Below are positions 21,234 to 33,522 of a stretch of DNA of 64,000 nt, piece after piece. Positions within the stretch are counted from its first letter, which is position 1, and the number at the start of each line of letters is the position of its first letter. Origin of the DNA: Siphonodentalium dalli (Eukaryota; Mollusca; Scaphopoda; Gadilida; Siphonodentaliidae); NCBI GenBank assembly GCA_032622095.1, contig CP136067.1:56027899-56091898 (forward strand), written 5' to 3'. The position numbers and the translations under genes are program-made. The notes under the pieces were generated by a model. It did not search any database, was not told the DNA's origin, and saw nothing but the letters and a program-made list of their open reading frames with translations.

Positions 21234-21694
21234 CCCTCTATCTATTCAATGATTCCGTTGAATACACAACTCTCACGTCAACGGGTGTGGAATAAAAGTA
21301 CGTATAAATGTATATCTGGACCAATTTTGATAATATGAACCGACTTTGTGTTTAACAAAAAAAAAACGAACATAATTTCAGTCTTCAAACAGTCATGGAG
21401 CTTTAATTTTAGGCCCGATCATTTACAATAAATGAATAATATATGTATTCGCACACAGAGTCCGACCACGATGAATGACAATATTATTGAAAATAAAAGC
21501 GCGCTACAATTCGTAATATACAAATTCCTCATAAGGTATAAAATGAAGTGTTACTTCTCGACAACCGTACGATTAACTGTTATCAAATGGGAATTAATAG
21601 AAAGGAATTTAATATAAATGTGACTATAAAAGACATGATGACTACGTGCACGTGTACCAAACAATGCTATTCTGTTAAAAAAAAATCAGTATAA

Positions 21695-21837
21695 GTTATA
21701 TCTCTTTAATTTCAACCAAATTAAAACTATGAAATAGAAGGATAGAAAAGCACAACAATTTTTCGTAAAACAGTGGCCAGGATCACCAGTTGGCAGGATC
21801 ACCAGTTCGCAGACATCTTTAATGCCATTTTGTTAAA
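21695..21837 (+). repeat. Direct repeat of about 130 bp, copy 1
   Basis: This holds CTATGAAATAGAAGGATAG, TTTTTCGTAAAA and GATCACCAGTTGGCAG in the same order as 22238-22365. GGATCACCAGTT is doubled here. The two copies flank a foldback element and may be the ends of one composite repeat. Confidence 0.65.
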
Positions 21838-21997
21838 AACAACTAGAACAAGAAATGTCTCTTTCCTTTCAAAGGCACGAATGGCCTTCGCTGTTGCATG
21901 CAATTGGTATGCTGTTAAAATAGCCACTCCCGTTAAAAGCGCCATAAACAGAAAGAATATTAAATTATATACATGTTTTGTTCTTGTACCAATAATA

Positions 21998-22136
21998 AAT
22001 ATCGCGTAAGTAGTATGTTATTGTCAAGTTCATACGATGTGTTATGTAAACAAAACCCGGTCTGTAACATTTTTGTCTTTTGTTTACATAACAAAGCCTA
22101 CGGACTACACAATAACATATTATTTACGCAATATTA
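21998..22136. mobile_element. Foldback MITE, about 140 bp
   Basis: The arms AATATCGCGTAAGTAGTATG and, in reverse, AATATTGCGTAAATAATATG continue to GTTATGTAAACAAAA / TTTTGTTTACATAAC around a short loop near 22065. Confidence 0.85.
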
Positions 22137-22237
22137 ATTATTCGCATAAGAAAAAAATAGGTCTATCCTTTAATAGTATTTATGTTTATGGTGGTTTTAA
22201 TGGATCTGAGCAGTTTAACAGCAATACCTATGCACCA

Positions 22238-22365
22238 CCAAGGCTTATCGTATCTTTCATCCAATTTGAAATTATGAAAAAAGGATAGAACAACAAAACA
22301 AGTTTTCGTAAAAAAAAATAAATTGGCCTGAATCACCAGTTGGCAGACCTTTAATACCATTTTAT
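22238..22365 (+). repeat. Direct repeat of about 130 bp, copy 2
   Basis: Diverged copy of 21695-21837, containing AAAAAAGGATAG, GTTTTCGTAAAA and GAATCACCAGTTGGCAG. Confidence 0.65.
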
Positions 22366-22387
22366 CGACCTCTTGTATCTCAGCCAT

Positions 22388-23126
22388 GACATACTACACT
22401 AACACGTTCGATGTCCCGGGATGTACGGGGAAGACGATGCCAGACGAACGAGGCCTTTCATTATACAGAACAATAACATGATTTCCTCTCGGTTCTCTGG
22501 TAATTGGCGATGTCAAACACATTTTGTCTTACCTTGTGGGCTAATGATTCGGCAGTCGTTATGTCCTCGCATATCAATCAGTCAGTCCATCGCATAATGT
22601 TCTATGGGGTGACTGGTAATTCCACTGTCCTTCGCTATTTCCCTTAATGGAGTTTTCCCATGCCTGCTATAAGCTGGACGATTGACGATTTCACTACGAT
22701 TGCATACTTTATCACAAATAACTACTTTAGCTGGAAAGGTCACGAAATATTGGTCACTATTCTCAGTTTGGTATGTGACTGCTTATGAAATATGTTTATG
22801 CATTGTATGTCGGGAGTGACCAAGACTGACATATACCCGGGTGTTTATTAATTTTACAACAAGCAACAATCTATACTGAATGTCTAGAGGAAGTTTTGGT
22901 ATTAACAAATTACATTATCTCGAAGTTTCAAGGCCAAAAATAGTTTACCGCGGTCGACAAGAGGAATGGCCAGAGTTGCGTTATCCCCGATTTGGGATGG
23001 TATGTTGATGATTTTACTGAGTTTGATTATTCGTTCGGCTTGTTCCAGTTGACTATCTGCTGCTCTTTCCTCTGGATGGTAATATTACTATGTGATGAAC
23101 TCAGATCTTCGTCCTCTGTGTCATGA
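22388..23126. other. Unassigned DNA
   Basis: No gene or repeat is recognised between the direct repeat and the integrase remnant. Confidence 0.3.
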
Positions 23127-23628
23127 TCAGTCGTGATCAGTGTCATCATCTGTACTAGGAGTTTGCTGAATACTGGCACGGTCGTCGGGTGTAGCTAACA
23201 CAGCCTGCGTATAATCTTCTGTATGGACTTTCTCGGTGACCTCTTGTGGCAAGGGAGTTGATCTTATTCCAACTCGTGGTTCGCCACCAAACAGCTTTGT
23301 AGGGCGACTGCTTAATTCCCGAGAGATAGCTTGTGTTTTTCTGGAACTGAACAAATTGTATTCCTTCGTGCCACTCAGCAGCGGTATTATTATCTTGCAA
23401 CCAAGCCAATGACATGTCTTTTATGTAACAGTTCAACCTCTCAACTGAGCCCTGACTTTGAGGATGTTTTGGTTTCCCATGAACTATTAGCAAATAAGTC
23501 CACATTTTCTTCAGTTCATTTATAACATTCGCTGTAAATTCCGACCCGCTGTCACTCTGCAATATTTGTGGCGCCCCAAATAATATGAAAATGTCCAGAC
23601 CAACATAACAATTCAGCAGGACCCACAA
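23127..23628 (-). pseudogene. KRBA2/Ginger-like integrase core remnant, frameshifted
   Basis: Read on the minus strand, the frame begins near 23628 and carries LQSDSGSEF and HPQSQGSVER, the second Asp and the Glu of the DDE integrase core (rve), with 36 residues between them. PQSQGSVER followed by an acidic-to-polar tail with SPYKAV and GGEPRVG is typical of the integrase shared by KRBA2/SCAND3-like genes and Ginger/Gypsy-derived elements. The first catalytic Asp, the zinc-binding N-terminus and the rest are missing. An indel near 23286-23296 shifts the frame between SPYKAV and FGGEP; the tail continues in the neighbouring frame to about 23127. The 5' side stops at a transposon-like end (23612-23672). 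Dead fragment. Confidence 0.82.
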
Positions 23629-23672
23629 GCATCATAGTAAATTATCAGGACCACTTAACGAGTGGTGAATAC
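23612..23672 (-). repeat. Solo TIR-like end related to 16085-16145
   Basis: AATTCAGCAGGACCCAC, ATCATAGTAAATTA and CAGGACCACTTAAC match, in reverse, the left end of the 16085 element. The integrase remnant overlaps its inner edge, which suggests that the remnant and this end belonged to one element. Confidence 0.65.
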
Positions 23673-24000
23673 CATCTTCTGAAAACCATCTTACGCACAT
23701 TGGGTCCATTTTGTGGAATTTGTGCACAATCAGATTACGTAACAGCACTTTGGTGTCTCTATACTTTAACGCGAAAATGCCATCAATTGTCCATTTTCAT
23801 ACAGTCAGGAGTGGTCTATGACTGCAAATCGTAATACCCGCTTTCGCAGTGGGATATTATTGGCAATCGCAAATCAAATGTACAATTGAATTACAAGCCG
23901 TCTCGGACGTCTCCGATATTCCCAGATTTGCTCTCGGGAAAACTCTGAGTGTGTCGCGTCATCCGATACAATACATCACGGGGCATATCGACAGCACTAC

Positions 24001-24098
24001 AACCATTCCAACATACGCCTCTCCGGTCGGCACATCCGCCTCACGACAACACCACAACCATTCCAACATACGCCTCTCCGGTCGGCACATCCGCCCCA
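24001..24098 (+). repeat. Two-copy tandem repeat of about 53 bp
   Basis: The string ACAACCATTCCAACATACGC with CTCTCCGGTCGGCACATCCGCC occurs twice in a row. Confidence 0.85.
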
Positions 24099-24122
24099 TG
24101 ATGTACCCGTTCATCTATATGG

Positions 24123-24906
24123 ATACCTTACTCGTATTTAAATTCGCGCAGTACTATTTTTCGCGCACCCTTTGGTGCGCGAATTTAAAACTGAGCGAAA
24201 AATAGTACGACTCCTGAGTTTAGACCAAACCACAGGGAAACAAGAAGGCTATATATGTCGACGAGTTACATACATTGTATATACATTGCGAATATTAGGC
24301 TTGTAGGACTATAATTTACATACGGACAACCACGTGTAAACCATTTATGCTATGTACAAGTATGCCATAATTATAGAGCAACAAATCATGGTAACATCAT
24401 CGATGTTGAAATACTTGTAAGAAATACACATGTTGCAGACTGAATGTGCACGAAAGCACGTCGCCGTATTCACAAAGCTGGCGTGACACCGTGACCAAAC
24501 AGTCTGAGTTAGTTAATATGTCAACACAACCCACAGCCAAGTTTTGATTTTTTCTTATGAAAGTTTTCTATACGTTGTTTCGGTTTTACTTCTTTGAGTT
24601 CATTTAAATTATGTTTATAACTATTTCAATATCAGAATAATTATTTGGGGCGTATAAACACCAGTCTTCACAACATATTGATGATGCAGTTATGTTAATT
24701 TATGCACGGTGTAAAGCTGTCGTGATGGTGTTTAATGTGCACACGTATCTTCATTGACGATTAAGATATGAAACTGTCATCAAATCCATTTACGAAAATA
24801 TTATGTCAGTTTTGAATTCGCGCAGCTGGGTAAGCGAATTCAAAGTGCGCGAATTCAAAACTGAGCGAAAAATAGTTTTGCGCGAATTTAAATACGAGTA
24901 AGGTAT
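24123..24906. mobile_element. TIR MITE, about 780 bp, probable TA target site
   Basis: Both ends read ATACCTTACTCGTATTTAAA followed by TTCGCGCA in inverted orientation. Subterminal AAACTGAGCGAAAAATAGT motifs repeat near each end. If the outer TA is the target duplication, the TIR starts CCTTACTCG, as in Tc1/mariner-like MITEs. There is no transposase. Confidence 0.8.
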
Positions 24907-25320
24907 GTGACAAAAGACTGCTTTTCTATGGTTATGTAGAATACAATGAAATTGGTTAGGAATGTATACTAATTATTGCACTCACTGTGTACTGTGATTA
25001 TACCGCTGCTGCACATGTATTATTCTCTCTGACAACAGATACATGTTTTTTAATTTGGCTTCACAAAGCGAGTGGTCTGACGTTTTAAAGTTTTTACCCA
25101 TTTGAAAGTCCAGTTTCCCTGATTCTACTCTCACATTCAAGTCCCCGATGAACGACGTGTAAGATAAATACCAACAAGACAGTCAAAGAATGTGGGGTAG
25201 CTCACCATACTGCAAAGACTGATGAGACTGGGACTCTGGAGACCACAATAGTCAGAACTTTTCATAATCACTTTAAAAGAAGTAGATCTAAACACGATAT
25301 GTGGCTAGAGAGGATTCTGT

Positions 25321-25378
25321 AGTGTACAGTGGGTAATTTCAAGGTGAATATCCACCTTGAAATTACCCACTGTACACT
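25321..25378. repeat. 58-bp palindrome with 26-nt perfect arms
   Basis: AGTGTACAGTGGGTAATTTC and onward to GGTG is mirrored perfectly after a 6-base centre AATATC. Confidence 0.9.
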
Positions 25379-26532
25379 ACTGATCACCCCCTCCTCCAGC
25401 TCAAAAAGTCTCCTCCCGACCGGGCTCCAGACTCCCAAGTCTTGGGTTGGAATTTCACAACCGACATCACAAACTTTCTCAATGTTTGGAAATTTCCAAT
25501 CTCACAAGCGCCTTTTTATAAACCATTTAGACATGTTTGAAGCCCAATTATCCATGGACCCAAAACACCATACATGTATGTCAGATTAATCAGTTAGGCA
25601 GTTCCAAGGTAGTGAATTTGGTATTTCACAAAAGTGTTAACTCCCCATAACCCCGTCATTTCTTAACAGGTTGACCTGATGTTAACAAATCTGAATATCA
25701 GTCACTAAATGATCCTCCATACTATATGTAAGCTAAATAGTCCAACCTCTCTTGAGAATACAATTTAAGAATTACTATAGAGACATACAGTTATGTCCCT
25801 GGTCCCACCCTATTTAACCTGGTGACCACATCTGAATAAATTTGAATACCAGACACCAAAGACCCCTTCATACTAAATATTAGTAAAATAGACCTGATGG
25901 TCCTTGTGGTGGAAGCATGTTAAAATTTGTGGCTATTTCGGTCGATCATTTTAACCCTAAGTAGGAAAATATGGACTGTTACTGGTTGAAAAATCAAATC
26001 TACAGCCTCATTGCCCCCACCCAGGCAGCTTAGAAATCAATATGAATCTATATAGCATTATACCAGTATCAAACAGCATACATACAGGTAGGGTGGGTGG
26101 TTTAGAGTTAAATCTCTTATCTCTGCCCCTATTTGAACAAATGTGAATCCCTTCTATGAGATCCATTCATCTAGAAATTTCAAACGGTAGATTTTAAGAG
26201 TTGAAGAAAACTGATTTTCCTCAAAAGTTTCCTAAAAATGACATCACGTGTACAAATCTGAACCCCACTCACCAAAGGACCCTCCATACCAAAAGCTAAT
26301 AGGCCTGATATGGTTTTTGAAGAATTACTATGGAGGGAAAGAGTTATGGCCCTGGCTTCTCACCTATATGACCTGATGAACGCATTTGAACAAATCTGAT
26401 TGTGAGTCAAAATATATAAACCCATTCGGTCTTTAATATGTATGTGGAGAAGAACAAAAATTGATGGACAGATGGAGACATCCCAACAGAGGGATGGATG
26501 GGAGGACATACTGACTGACAAATTCAATCAAA

Positions 26533-27534
26533 TATACCCCCCCCCCAGTTTTCTTTGCAAATCAGGGTATAATGAGTACAACTTGATAGGTGGTGGTTAA
26601 GAATATATTAGTGGAACAGCCAAGCCTGAATATAGTGTCTGACTTTTTCAGAATGAGGTCCCTAAAGGGTGAATTTAGTGCTGCAATCCTGCAAGGTGGG
26701 CTAGCATCACAACATACACAGTCTGGGGACCTCATTATGCTTAGGCCTCAACTGCTATGGGAGACATAGGAACATATTGAAGTTCTCCAGTTAATTGGTA
26801 TTGTGCACCCATTGGGCACTTCAATTATCAATTTTATCTTTAGCAAATTAGGGGATATAGAAACTGAACAGAAGGGAATAGGTAAGTAGAAATGTCAATT
26901 AAAAACCCTGTATACTTCCCTAAAGATGAGGCCTAAGCAGAATGAGGTCCCTGCAGAGTGTATTTGGTGAGACATCCCAACAGAAAGATGGATCGGAGGA
27001 AAGACCGACAGAGAAACAGACAAATTCAATCCAATATACTGCCCAAGTTTTCTTTGCAAATCAGGGTATAATGAGTTCAACTAGATAGGTGATGGTTAAG
27101 AATATAATAGTGGAACAGCCAAGTCTGAATATAGTGTCTGACTTTTGCAGAATAAGGTCCCTATAGGTTGAATTTAGTGACACAATCCTGCAATATGGGC
27201 TAGCATCACCAAATTCACCGTCTGGGGGGACCTCATTCTGCTTAGGCCTCAACTGCTATGGGAGACATGGGAACAGATTGAAGTTGTCCAGTTAATTGGT
27301 GATGTGCACCCATTGGGCACCTCAATTATCCATTTTATCTTCTGCAAACTAGGGAATTAGATTAGAAACTGAACAGAAGGGAAAAAGTAAGCAGAAATGT
27401 CAATTTAAGACCCTATATACTTCCCTGAAGATCAGGCCTAAGCAGAATGAGGTCCCTGGAGAGTGTATTTGGTGATGCTAGCCTACTGTGCAGAGTAGCA
27501 TCACTAAATTCACCCTCTGGGGACCTCATTCTGC
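26533..27534 (+). repeat. Two direct copies of a 435-bp repeat with terminal palindromes
   Basis: The segment starting AGTTTTCTTTGCAAATCAGG at about 26548 recurs at about 27042, with the same order of marks through GCCTAAGCAGAATGAGGTCC. Palindromes of about 92 bp, with arms GCAGAATGAGGTCCC / GGGACCTCATTCTGC, lie at 26649-26740, 27147-27241 and 27442-27534, and half of one lies near 26938-26972. They look like repeated insertions or a duplicated composite of one foldback MITE. Confidence 0.8.
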
Positions 27535-28446
27535 AAATGTCAGACATACAGCATTTTGTTTTGATATGATGTTAATGACACACACAGGGCATGAATGTTT
27601 ACATATACCTGTCAGCCAGATAACATCTGAATTGATTACTGTGTTATTAACTCTTTCTTCTGTGGCTAATACCATACTCTATGGATGTTACAATGGTGTT
27701 AGTTTTTCTAATTAATTTTTTCTTGACTGCAGTGGGTGCATGGGCGGCGCAGATTGGGGGGGTGGAGGGGTGAGGAGGGGAAGGGGTGGAATGGGGTGTT
27801 TTGTGTCTAAAAATATTACAAAAATCAGGGGTTAAAATGAAAAAAATATTTTTGTATTGTTCATTATGAATTTTTTTTTTTTTAATTGAGCAAGGATTTA
27901 AATTTTTTTTTTTTAAGAGTTATGTTCCTGACACGGCCCCCATTTGAAACACTGACCCCATTTGAACAAATCTGAACCCCAGTCATACAAGGACCCACCA
28001 TACAAAATATTAGCTAAATCGGCCCAATGATTCTGGAGAAGTCGTTCTAATAATTACTAGGGAGAATAAAGTTATGTCCCTGGTTCTGCCCCTATTTAAC
28101 CCAGTGACCCCGTTTGAACAAATCTGACCCCAGTCACACAAGGACCTTCCATACCAAATATAAGCTAAATAGGCCTGATGGTTCTTGAAAAGAAGTTGTT
28201 TTAAGAATTACTATGGTGGGAAAGAGTTATGGCCCTAGCTTCGCAACTATTTGACTCGGTGACCTTATTGTAATAAATCTGAGTCTGAGTCAACCAGGGA
28301 ACATCCACACCAAATATGAACCAATTTGTCCTTATGGTACTGGAGAAGATGATTCTTGACGGGCGGACGGAAAGACGGGCGGACGGACGACGGACGAGGA
28401 GTGATGACTATAGCTCCACCGGAGACTTCGTCTCAGGTGAGCTAAA

Positions 28447-30674
28447 ACATAATGCCGCTCATGAAAAGTATAAAAACTCAAAGTTCTGGGATGCATAAAT
28501 ATTGTCAAAAATATATAGTCACATGGTGGCGTTGACAATACCACATATATGGGTGTTCTATTTCTGTCGCACCGCCCAAAATCGGCCTGTTTTCTTTAAT
28601 TATATATAACTAGGGGCCGTGGTTAAAAAAATCACATTACAGGAAGGTTGTGTATGTTGGCAAAATGGCCGAAAACACATTTTAAACACTACCATGATTT
28701 TGTTACTGAAAAGTTTCAGAGCCCAGATATAACTCATGTAACAGTTTAAACATATATTGACTGCAAAGGCACCGAATGTGTCTTATGGTGATCACATTGA
28801 GGCATTTAGTGGATTTGCTGTTCTCCCCGGTCATGTTGCTTACGGGATGTTCAGATGCTATACAAAAAGTATATATGTAAAAACAAGAGCTAATTTTGAG
28901 TTCAAAGATAATACAATATATAAATACTATTATGCGTTTGAATATTTCTAAGTGAGAGGAGCAATACTAAGTTGAATAAATTGTGCTCCCATAACTTTTT
29001 ATTACCTCATACCATCGTTCAGATTCTATTTGTTGAAGTATAAAATGTATTCATGTAAACTGGGTTCAAATAAAATATTTCAAACCAACTGTAATTACGG
29101 GGTATCACCCGTTTCGTCTCACCAGAACATGCGGTATCAATATCTAATACCATGTCTATATTCAACTTTCCACATGCACCATTAAGCCGGTGAGATGTGC
29201 CTGATTTTAGAAACATTCTTGTCAGGAACAATTCACAGCATTGCTTATTTCAACCAGCGCTGTTTGACCATATAATAAGCAGCAAGACGTGTGGCAAATA
29301 TTCAACATATCATTAATCTCAATGGTCGGTTCACAAATCACATTGAAATAAACCCTTCGATCAGACACTAAAGAGTAAACACTTCTTGCCATGAACGTTG
29401 GTCTGATATCACATGAATTTAGCACATTTCATTGCACGTGAAACAGACGTGGTAACTACTGGATGTATACATGACACAACGATCCCTTTGTTATCCTTTG
29501 ATGCGATCCATAATTCCAACTTTTCCTCGCGAAAATACCCACATACTCGACCTATACTATGAAAATAAGTGCATAATGTGATTATTTGATTCTGAAATAA
29601 GCAGATTATGGACTAATAGCGGTTATTTCGTTTTATGGCGCGGGCCACAGTGAAAACACTTATTAAAGAGCGTACCCCGAAAAGTCTTACGTGTGTCATC
29701 CACACATAATCTGCTTAGAATCGCCTTATTTTGAGTCTATAATATGACTAAAACGCTATCATTTTTAGCACATTATCGACTCAAAATGAGTCTGTATCGG
29801 CCGAATTCTGAGAACTGCTAATCTGGTTAAACATATTGTTGGCAGATAAAGGGGCGCATTCACTTCATATCTGTAGAGCCTATAGTCAACCTCAGAGAGA
29901 AAATCTCTATTATGAATTGTGTAGTAATGACATGTTGAGGATTTGTGCCATTGCTACCCAGATGTACCACAATGGTTACCTCCGCCAAGCTGGTTCGGCG
30001 AACTGTTTCAACTGCATTAAACAATTCCAATCATTATATATCAAGCATGTCATGCGGACATAAAAATAACTGGAGCATCAGAGGGACCAGCGGTTCCTAT
30101 GTATGCTTGGGGCTTGATCTGAGACACGCTCCATGCGGGAGCCTTTATTCAGCGGCGGCCCCTTTGTGTGCGAAGCGCACATTTTAATAGTTTAAACATT
30201 TTAAATTTAAAATCAATTGTTATTTTGTAATTTGTTTCCTTGCTCAATTTAACAAAAACACATTTTCAAGCTACATTTTTGTTTTAAATAAACATTTTAA
30301 AAGAACTAACGTCGTTATAACCTCCGCCTGGAAGCCCGAGTTGCCACACCAAATTTGTTTGAGAACGGTCAAGGGGTCTGGGAGAAAAACTACGAGCAGA
30401 CAGATCATCATTAAAACACTGTTTGTTTTGTGCATTGTGTCACTCAAGGAACAGAATATATATACACATATTCCCTCTTGTCTTGGCGACAGAAATAGGA
30501 CACTCATTTTAAAGGCCTCCAGAAAAAGTTGCCCAAGGTATTCAATTTAGCCTAACAAATCTTGGTTTCGTATACGTCAGACGATTGGCGACCAAAGAAA
30601 CCAAAACATTAGTGGTACACCACTTCCGAGGTATCCCTCCCCAAATACAGGTTCTGCTACCCGACTAATACACG
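28447..30674. other. Unassigned DNA
   Basis: No gene is recognised. Short open frames have no domains. Near 29550-29790 and 45835-45930 a diverged shared motif (AGCACATTATCGACTCAA with TAAGCAGATTAT) suggests another small dispersed repeat. GTTACCTCCGCC-type motifs occur near 29974 and 30318. Confidence 0.35.
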
Positions 30675-30917
30675 TTAACACTTTGATAGCGGGAGCAGCG
30701 CTGGTGGAGCATTAGAAATCATGCGCCAGTGCATTCTCTTATATATGCGAGTCTCCCATGTGGAGCCTAGCATATATAAGAGAATGCACTGGCTTACAAG
30801 GTGAAGGTAACTATTGTTAGGCCAGCGTATTATCTTATATATGCGAGGCTCCCTAAGAGAATGGATTTGCACAGGGTTTTCACAAAATTTCAGGAAGCTC
30901 CAGTTATGTAAGGGTTA
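30675..30917. mobile_element. piggyBac-like MITE, worn copy, with hairpin
   Basis: The left end is TTAA (30675-30678) plus CACTTTGATAGCGGGAGC. The right end reads AAGGGTTAT, one base off TTAA. A near-perfect 70-bp hairpin (30725-30793, arms GCCAGTGCATTCTCTTATAT) and half of a second one (about 30821-30875) lie inside, as in the 8.1-kb copy. Confidence 0.65.
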
Positions 30918-30983
30918 TATACGGCATTACCTCTGAGCGTTCTTGTCCAAACCACACCAATGTCCCTATATCATGAATTCCAG

Positions 30984-31390
30984 CGTGACGGAATCACCAA
31001 ATTTTACGGAATTTCACGTTTCTGTGGCCTATAAAATCTAAAATTATGACCAGTAGGGTACCGCTTAAAATAAAAAAACATTGTACATACTATACTAAGT
31101 TGTTTGATTATATACAACTATATGTGTATTTAAGTATCATCTCACTCTGGGTCAAATTGTGTCCGTGACGGAATCACCAAAAAAGTGCCATCAATATAAG
31201 GGTAGGTCCGTACTATTGAAGAACCCTGCTCATTCAGCCAAGCTGACCTGGAAAAAGTTCCCTATTAGTAAAGTAGATACATTATACTTGCAGAAAAAAG
31301 CCGCATTGTCACACACTTGTGTGTATATTACTAGTTAACTCGGTTTGTTCGCCGTGACGGAATCACACAACGGGCGTGACGGAATCACCG
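30984..31390 (+). repeat. Four copies of the motif CGTGACGGAATCACC
   Basis: The 15-mer or its close form CGTGACGGAATCACA begins at 30984, 31164, 31353 and 31375. The first three are spaced by 180 and 189 bp, the fourth by 22 bp. The DNA between them is not obviously repeated. Confidence 0.8.
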
Positions 31391-32046
31391 TGCGATTTTT
31401 TTTGGTATAGTTTTTTGTGTAACAAGTGCGGACATTGTCATAAAAGCATAAAACTTGGCACATGTGTATATTAGGTCCCACGTATTATTTTCAGATATGG
31501 GGGCAATCACGAAAATACTTTCCATGGCAACGGTTGCTATGCGACTGTTTTTACCTTAGAAACGGGTTGTTGGTAGGGGTTAAACCGTCATAGTACTAAA
31601 ATATATGTGCAAAAAGGGGATACTATGGTAATTGAGGCAGATTGTGATTTGGGAAATGTGACAATCATAACATTTCCACACATGCCTCACTATTAACATA
31701 GAATGACTCTTGAGCTGCTTGAAAATGATATTTTGGTTCATTTGACCTTATTTGGCCAAATCTGAAAATATGCGTTGACTGCGCATGCGCGCATCATTGA
31801 TCCCCAGTCACACAATATCTGGTGTTTAAGAGATTGTATAGTGAGGGCAATGACCATTCCAAAATATATTCATTGGATAGTAATAATGAAATACAGAAGA
31901 AGCAACAACATTCCCCGATGACATGCTAATGATGCAAATACCCATTATCGGTATCCATGGCCGCCTTTTCGTGGAATTCATGATATATGTTCTGCGTTAA
32001 TTACCATTTCTTTACTAAATACTCATTGACGAGTATAGTTTCCTTA

Positions 32047-32102
32047 GGAAATGTTCAGATTATAAGTTCAACAAGCGTTGAACTTATTGTCTGAACATTT
32101 CC
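32047..32102. repeat. Dispersed foldback repeat
   Basis: GGAAATGTTCAGATTATAAG and its mirror CTTATTGTCTGAACATTTCC enclose a TTCAACAAGCGTTGAA centre. Same family as 17537-17609. Confidence 0.85.
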
Positions 32103-32968
32103 CACCATGGGATAGGAATCCTTCTGCAAGTGTATTTTCATTGCGCCTGTTTGTCGTTAACATCCCTCCAAATGAATAACAGACGATTCCAATATATACG
32201 TTTATAACTTAAATGGAGATCCATTGAAATGGTTAAGTAAAATATGACGTCACATGTGTACAGCAGGTCATTAAGCTCTGGTGCGATATCGCTGTAACCA
32301 TGGTTACTCGCCATAAAAAAAGCAATCCCGACCATGTTTTCTAATTTCAGACCCGTATATGGGATGTAATCATCATATTACACACTGGGGCAACAACCCG
32401 TATCCGAAGTTTACACTCCGTCAAATAATGCTGGATAATCGTGAGTAAAGTCAGTATATGCGACGGAGGTCGCGATTGATCCTTCCTGGTGGATGCCTTG
32501 TGGTCGTTAGTCACAATTTATGTCTCACAAAAAAGATACTCAAAATATTACTTCGACTCGCCTGCAATCAGCGTAGTCTAGTCGTAGGCTCAATAACATA
32601 TAAAAATCACCACCCACGTTATTGGCAGTCACCAACACGCGGTCAGTGCGCATCCTTTTTGGGGGTATCTTTAATCGGAATTCGTCCGAAAATATTCTTT
32701 TTCATGGATCCGATCCACTTTATAAATATCTTTAAATGACTATTTTGTGCAATGTTCACATTATCTTACGACTATATCTGATCAAATATTGCTAACGACC
32801 AGGTTACAGACATCCACGGCTGTTACAATTCATGTTAAAACACGGGTTATGCAGTAATGTGTAGTAGTACAATGTCAGAACATTCCGTAAATGCACCCCG
32901 TAAAAGCACCCGTGTATTGGTCTAAATTATCATACGCGGCCATTACGGTGGAATTTATCGTGACCCGT
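32103..32968. other. Unassigned DNA
   Basis: A 93-codon open frame (32458-32739 +) has no recognised domain. No repeat is seen up to the hAT target duplication. Confidence 0.3.
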
Positions 32969-33300
32969 GTAAGCACCAGGCTTGGGGCAATTACTTGTGA
33001 ATGTAATTAATTACAATTACAATTACTTCAACATTTTTCAATTACAATTCCCATTACATCTATTTCACAATGTAATTAATTACAATTACAATTACTTTGA
33101 AATGTAATTCAATTACAATTACAATTACATTTCAGCACATCATTGAAGAAGGAACACTTTTTATTTATATAAACTCTATTTGATAACAAAACATAAATTT
33201 AATACAAGCAAGATGAAATACACAGTGAAGCACACTTGGTACAGAGCAGCCAATGTACTGAGTCCAGTATAGGTGTTCATGGAACTGAGCGAATCATGAT

Positions 33301-33522
33301 TTATAGCTGGTAATTCCAGCGTGTTGCATTGGCAGCTTGTAGTCGGGGTTGATCTTCTAGAAATTGGAATGATATCAGAGATTTATGAACTTTGCTAACT
33401 ATCTTCAATGCTTTGGCATTCTTGACCGATGTTTTTGCATACTGAAAGATCCTAGTAGGTTGTTGATCACTTGCTGATGGTGATTGTGTGACTGTGGATT
33501 CATAGACATCTTGATGCTTTCG
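33301..33522 (-). CDS. hAT transposase remnant, TRWN-containing exon
   Basis: An acceptor CATTTTATAG precedes 33522. The 222-bp exon stays in frame with the BED exon and runs to a TAA at 33301-33303. It begins RKHQDVYE, which supplies the last His of the BED finger. It then has a polar linker and ends LQAANATRWNYQL. ATRWN corresponds to the TRWNS block of hAT catalytic domains. The region between BED and TRWN, the catalytic DDE residues and the dimerisation domain are absent, so the product would be a DNA-binding fragment. It could be a decayed relic or a repressor-like truncated protein; nothing shows expression. Confidence 0.68.
   Translation of the reverse strand, partial: RKHQDVYESTVTQSPSASDQQPTRIFQYAKTSVKNAKALKIVSKVHKSLISFQFLEDQPRLQAANATRWNYQL

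Larger units (their letters stand above)
25198..28446 (+). mobile_element. Composite repeat with TAGCTCACC/GGTGAGCTA ends and ggacgg minisatellite
   Basis: A TAGCTCACC at 25198-25206 mirrors GGTGAGCTAA at 28437-28446. Long stretches (25560-26540, 27930-28340) consist of diverged tandem units marked by GAACAAATCTGA, CCATACCAAATAT and AAAGAGTTATGGCCCTGG. Just before the 3' end is a GGACGGACGACGGACG minisatellite (28359-28400) and a hairpin (CCGGAGAC / GTCTCAGG) followed by CTAA, which resembles a Helitron 3' end. The interior is invaded by the palindrome-bearing repeat at 26540-27540. The outer bounds are an inference. Confidence 0.55.

Noticed and set aside
16085-23672. One 7.6-kb transposon bounded by the ends at 16085 and 23672
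   Set aside because: The left end pairs much better with 16770-16822, and an unrelated complete element with its own target duplication lies between; a separate remnant is the simpler reading.
31353-31390. CGTGACGGAATCACC copies as direct repeats of a CRISPR
   Set aside because: Only four copies with irregular spacing (180, 189, 22 bp) in animal DNA.
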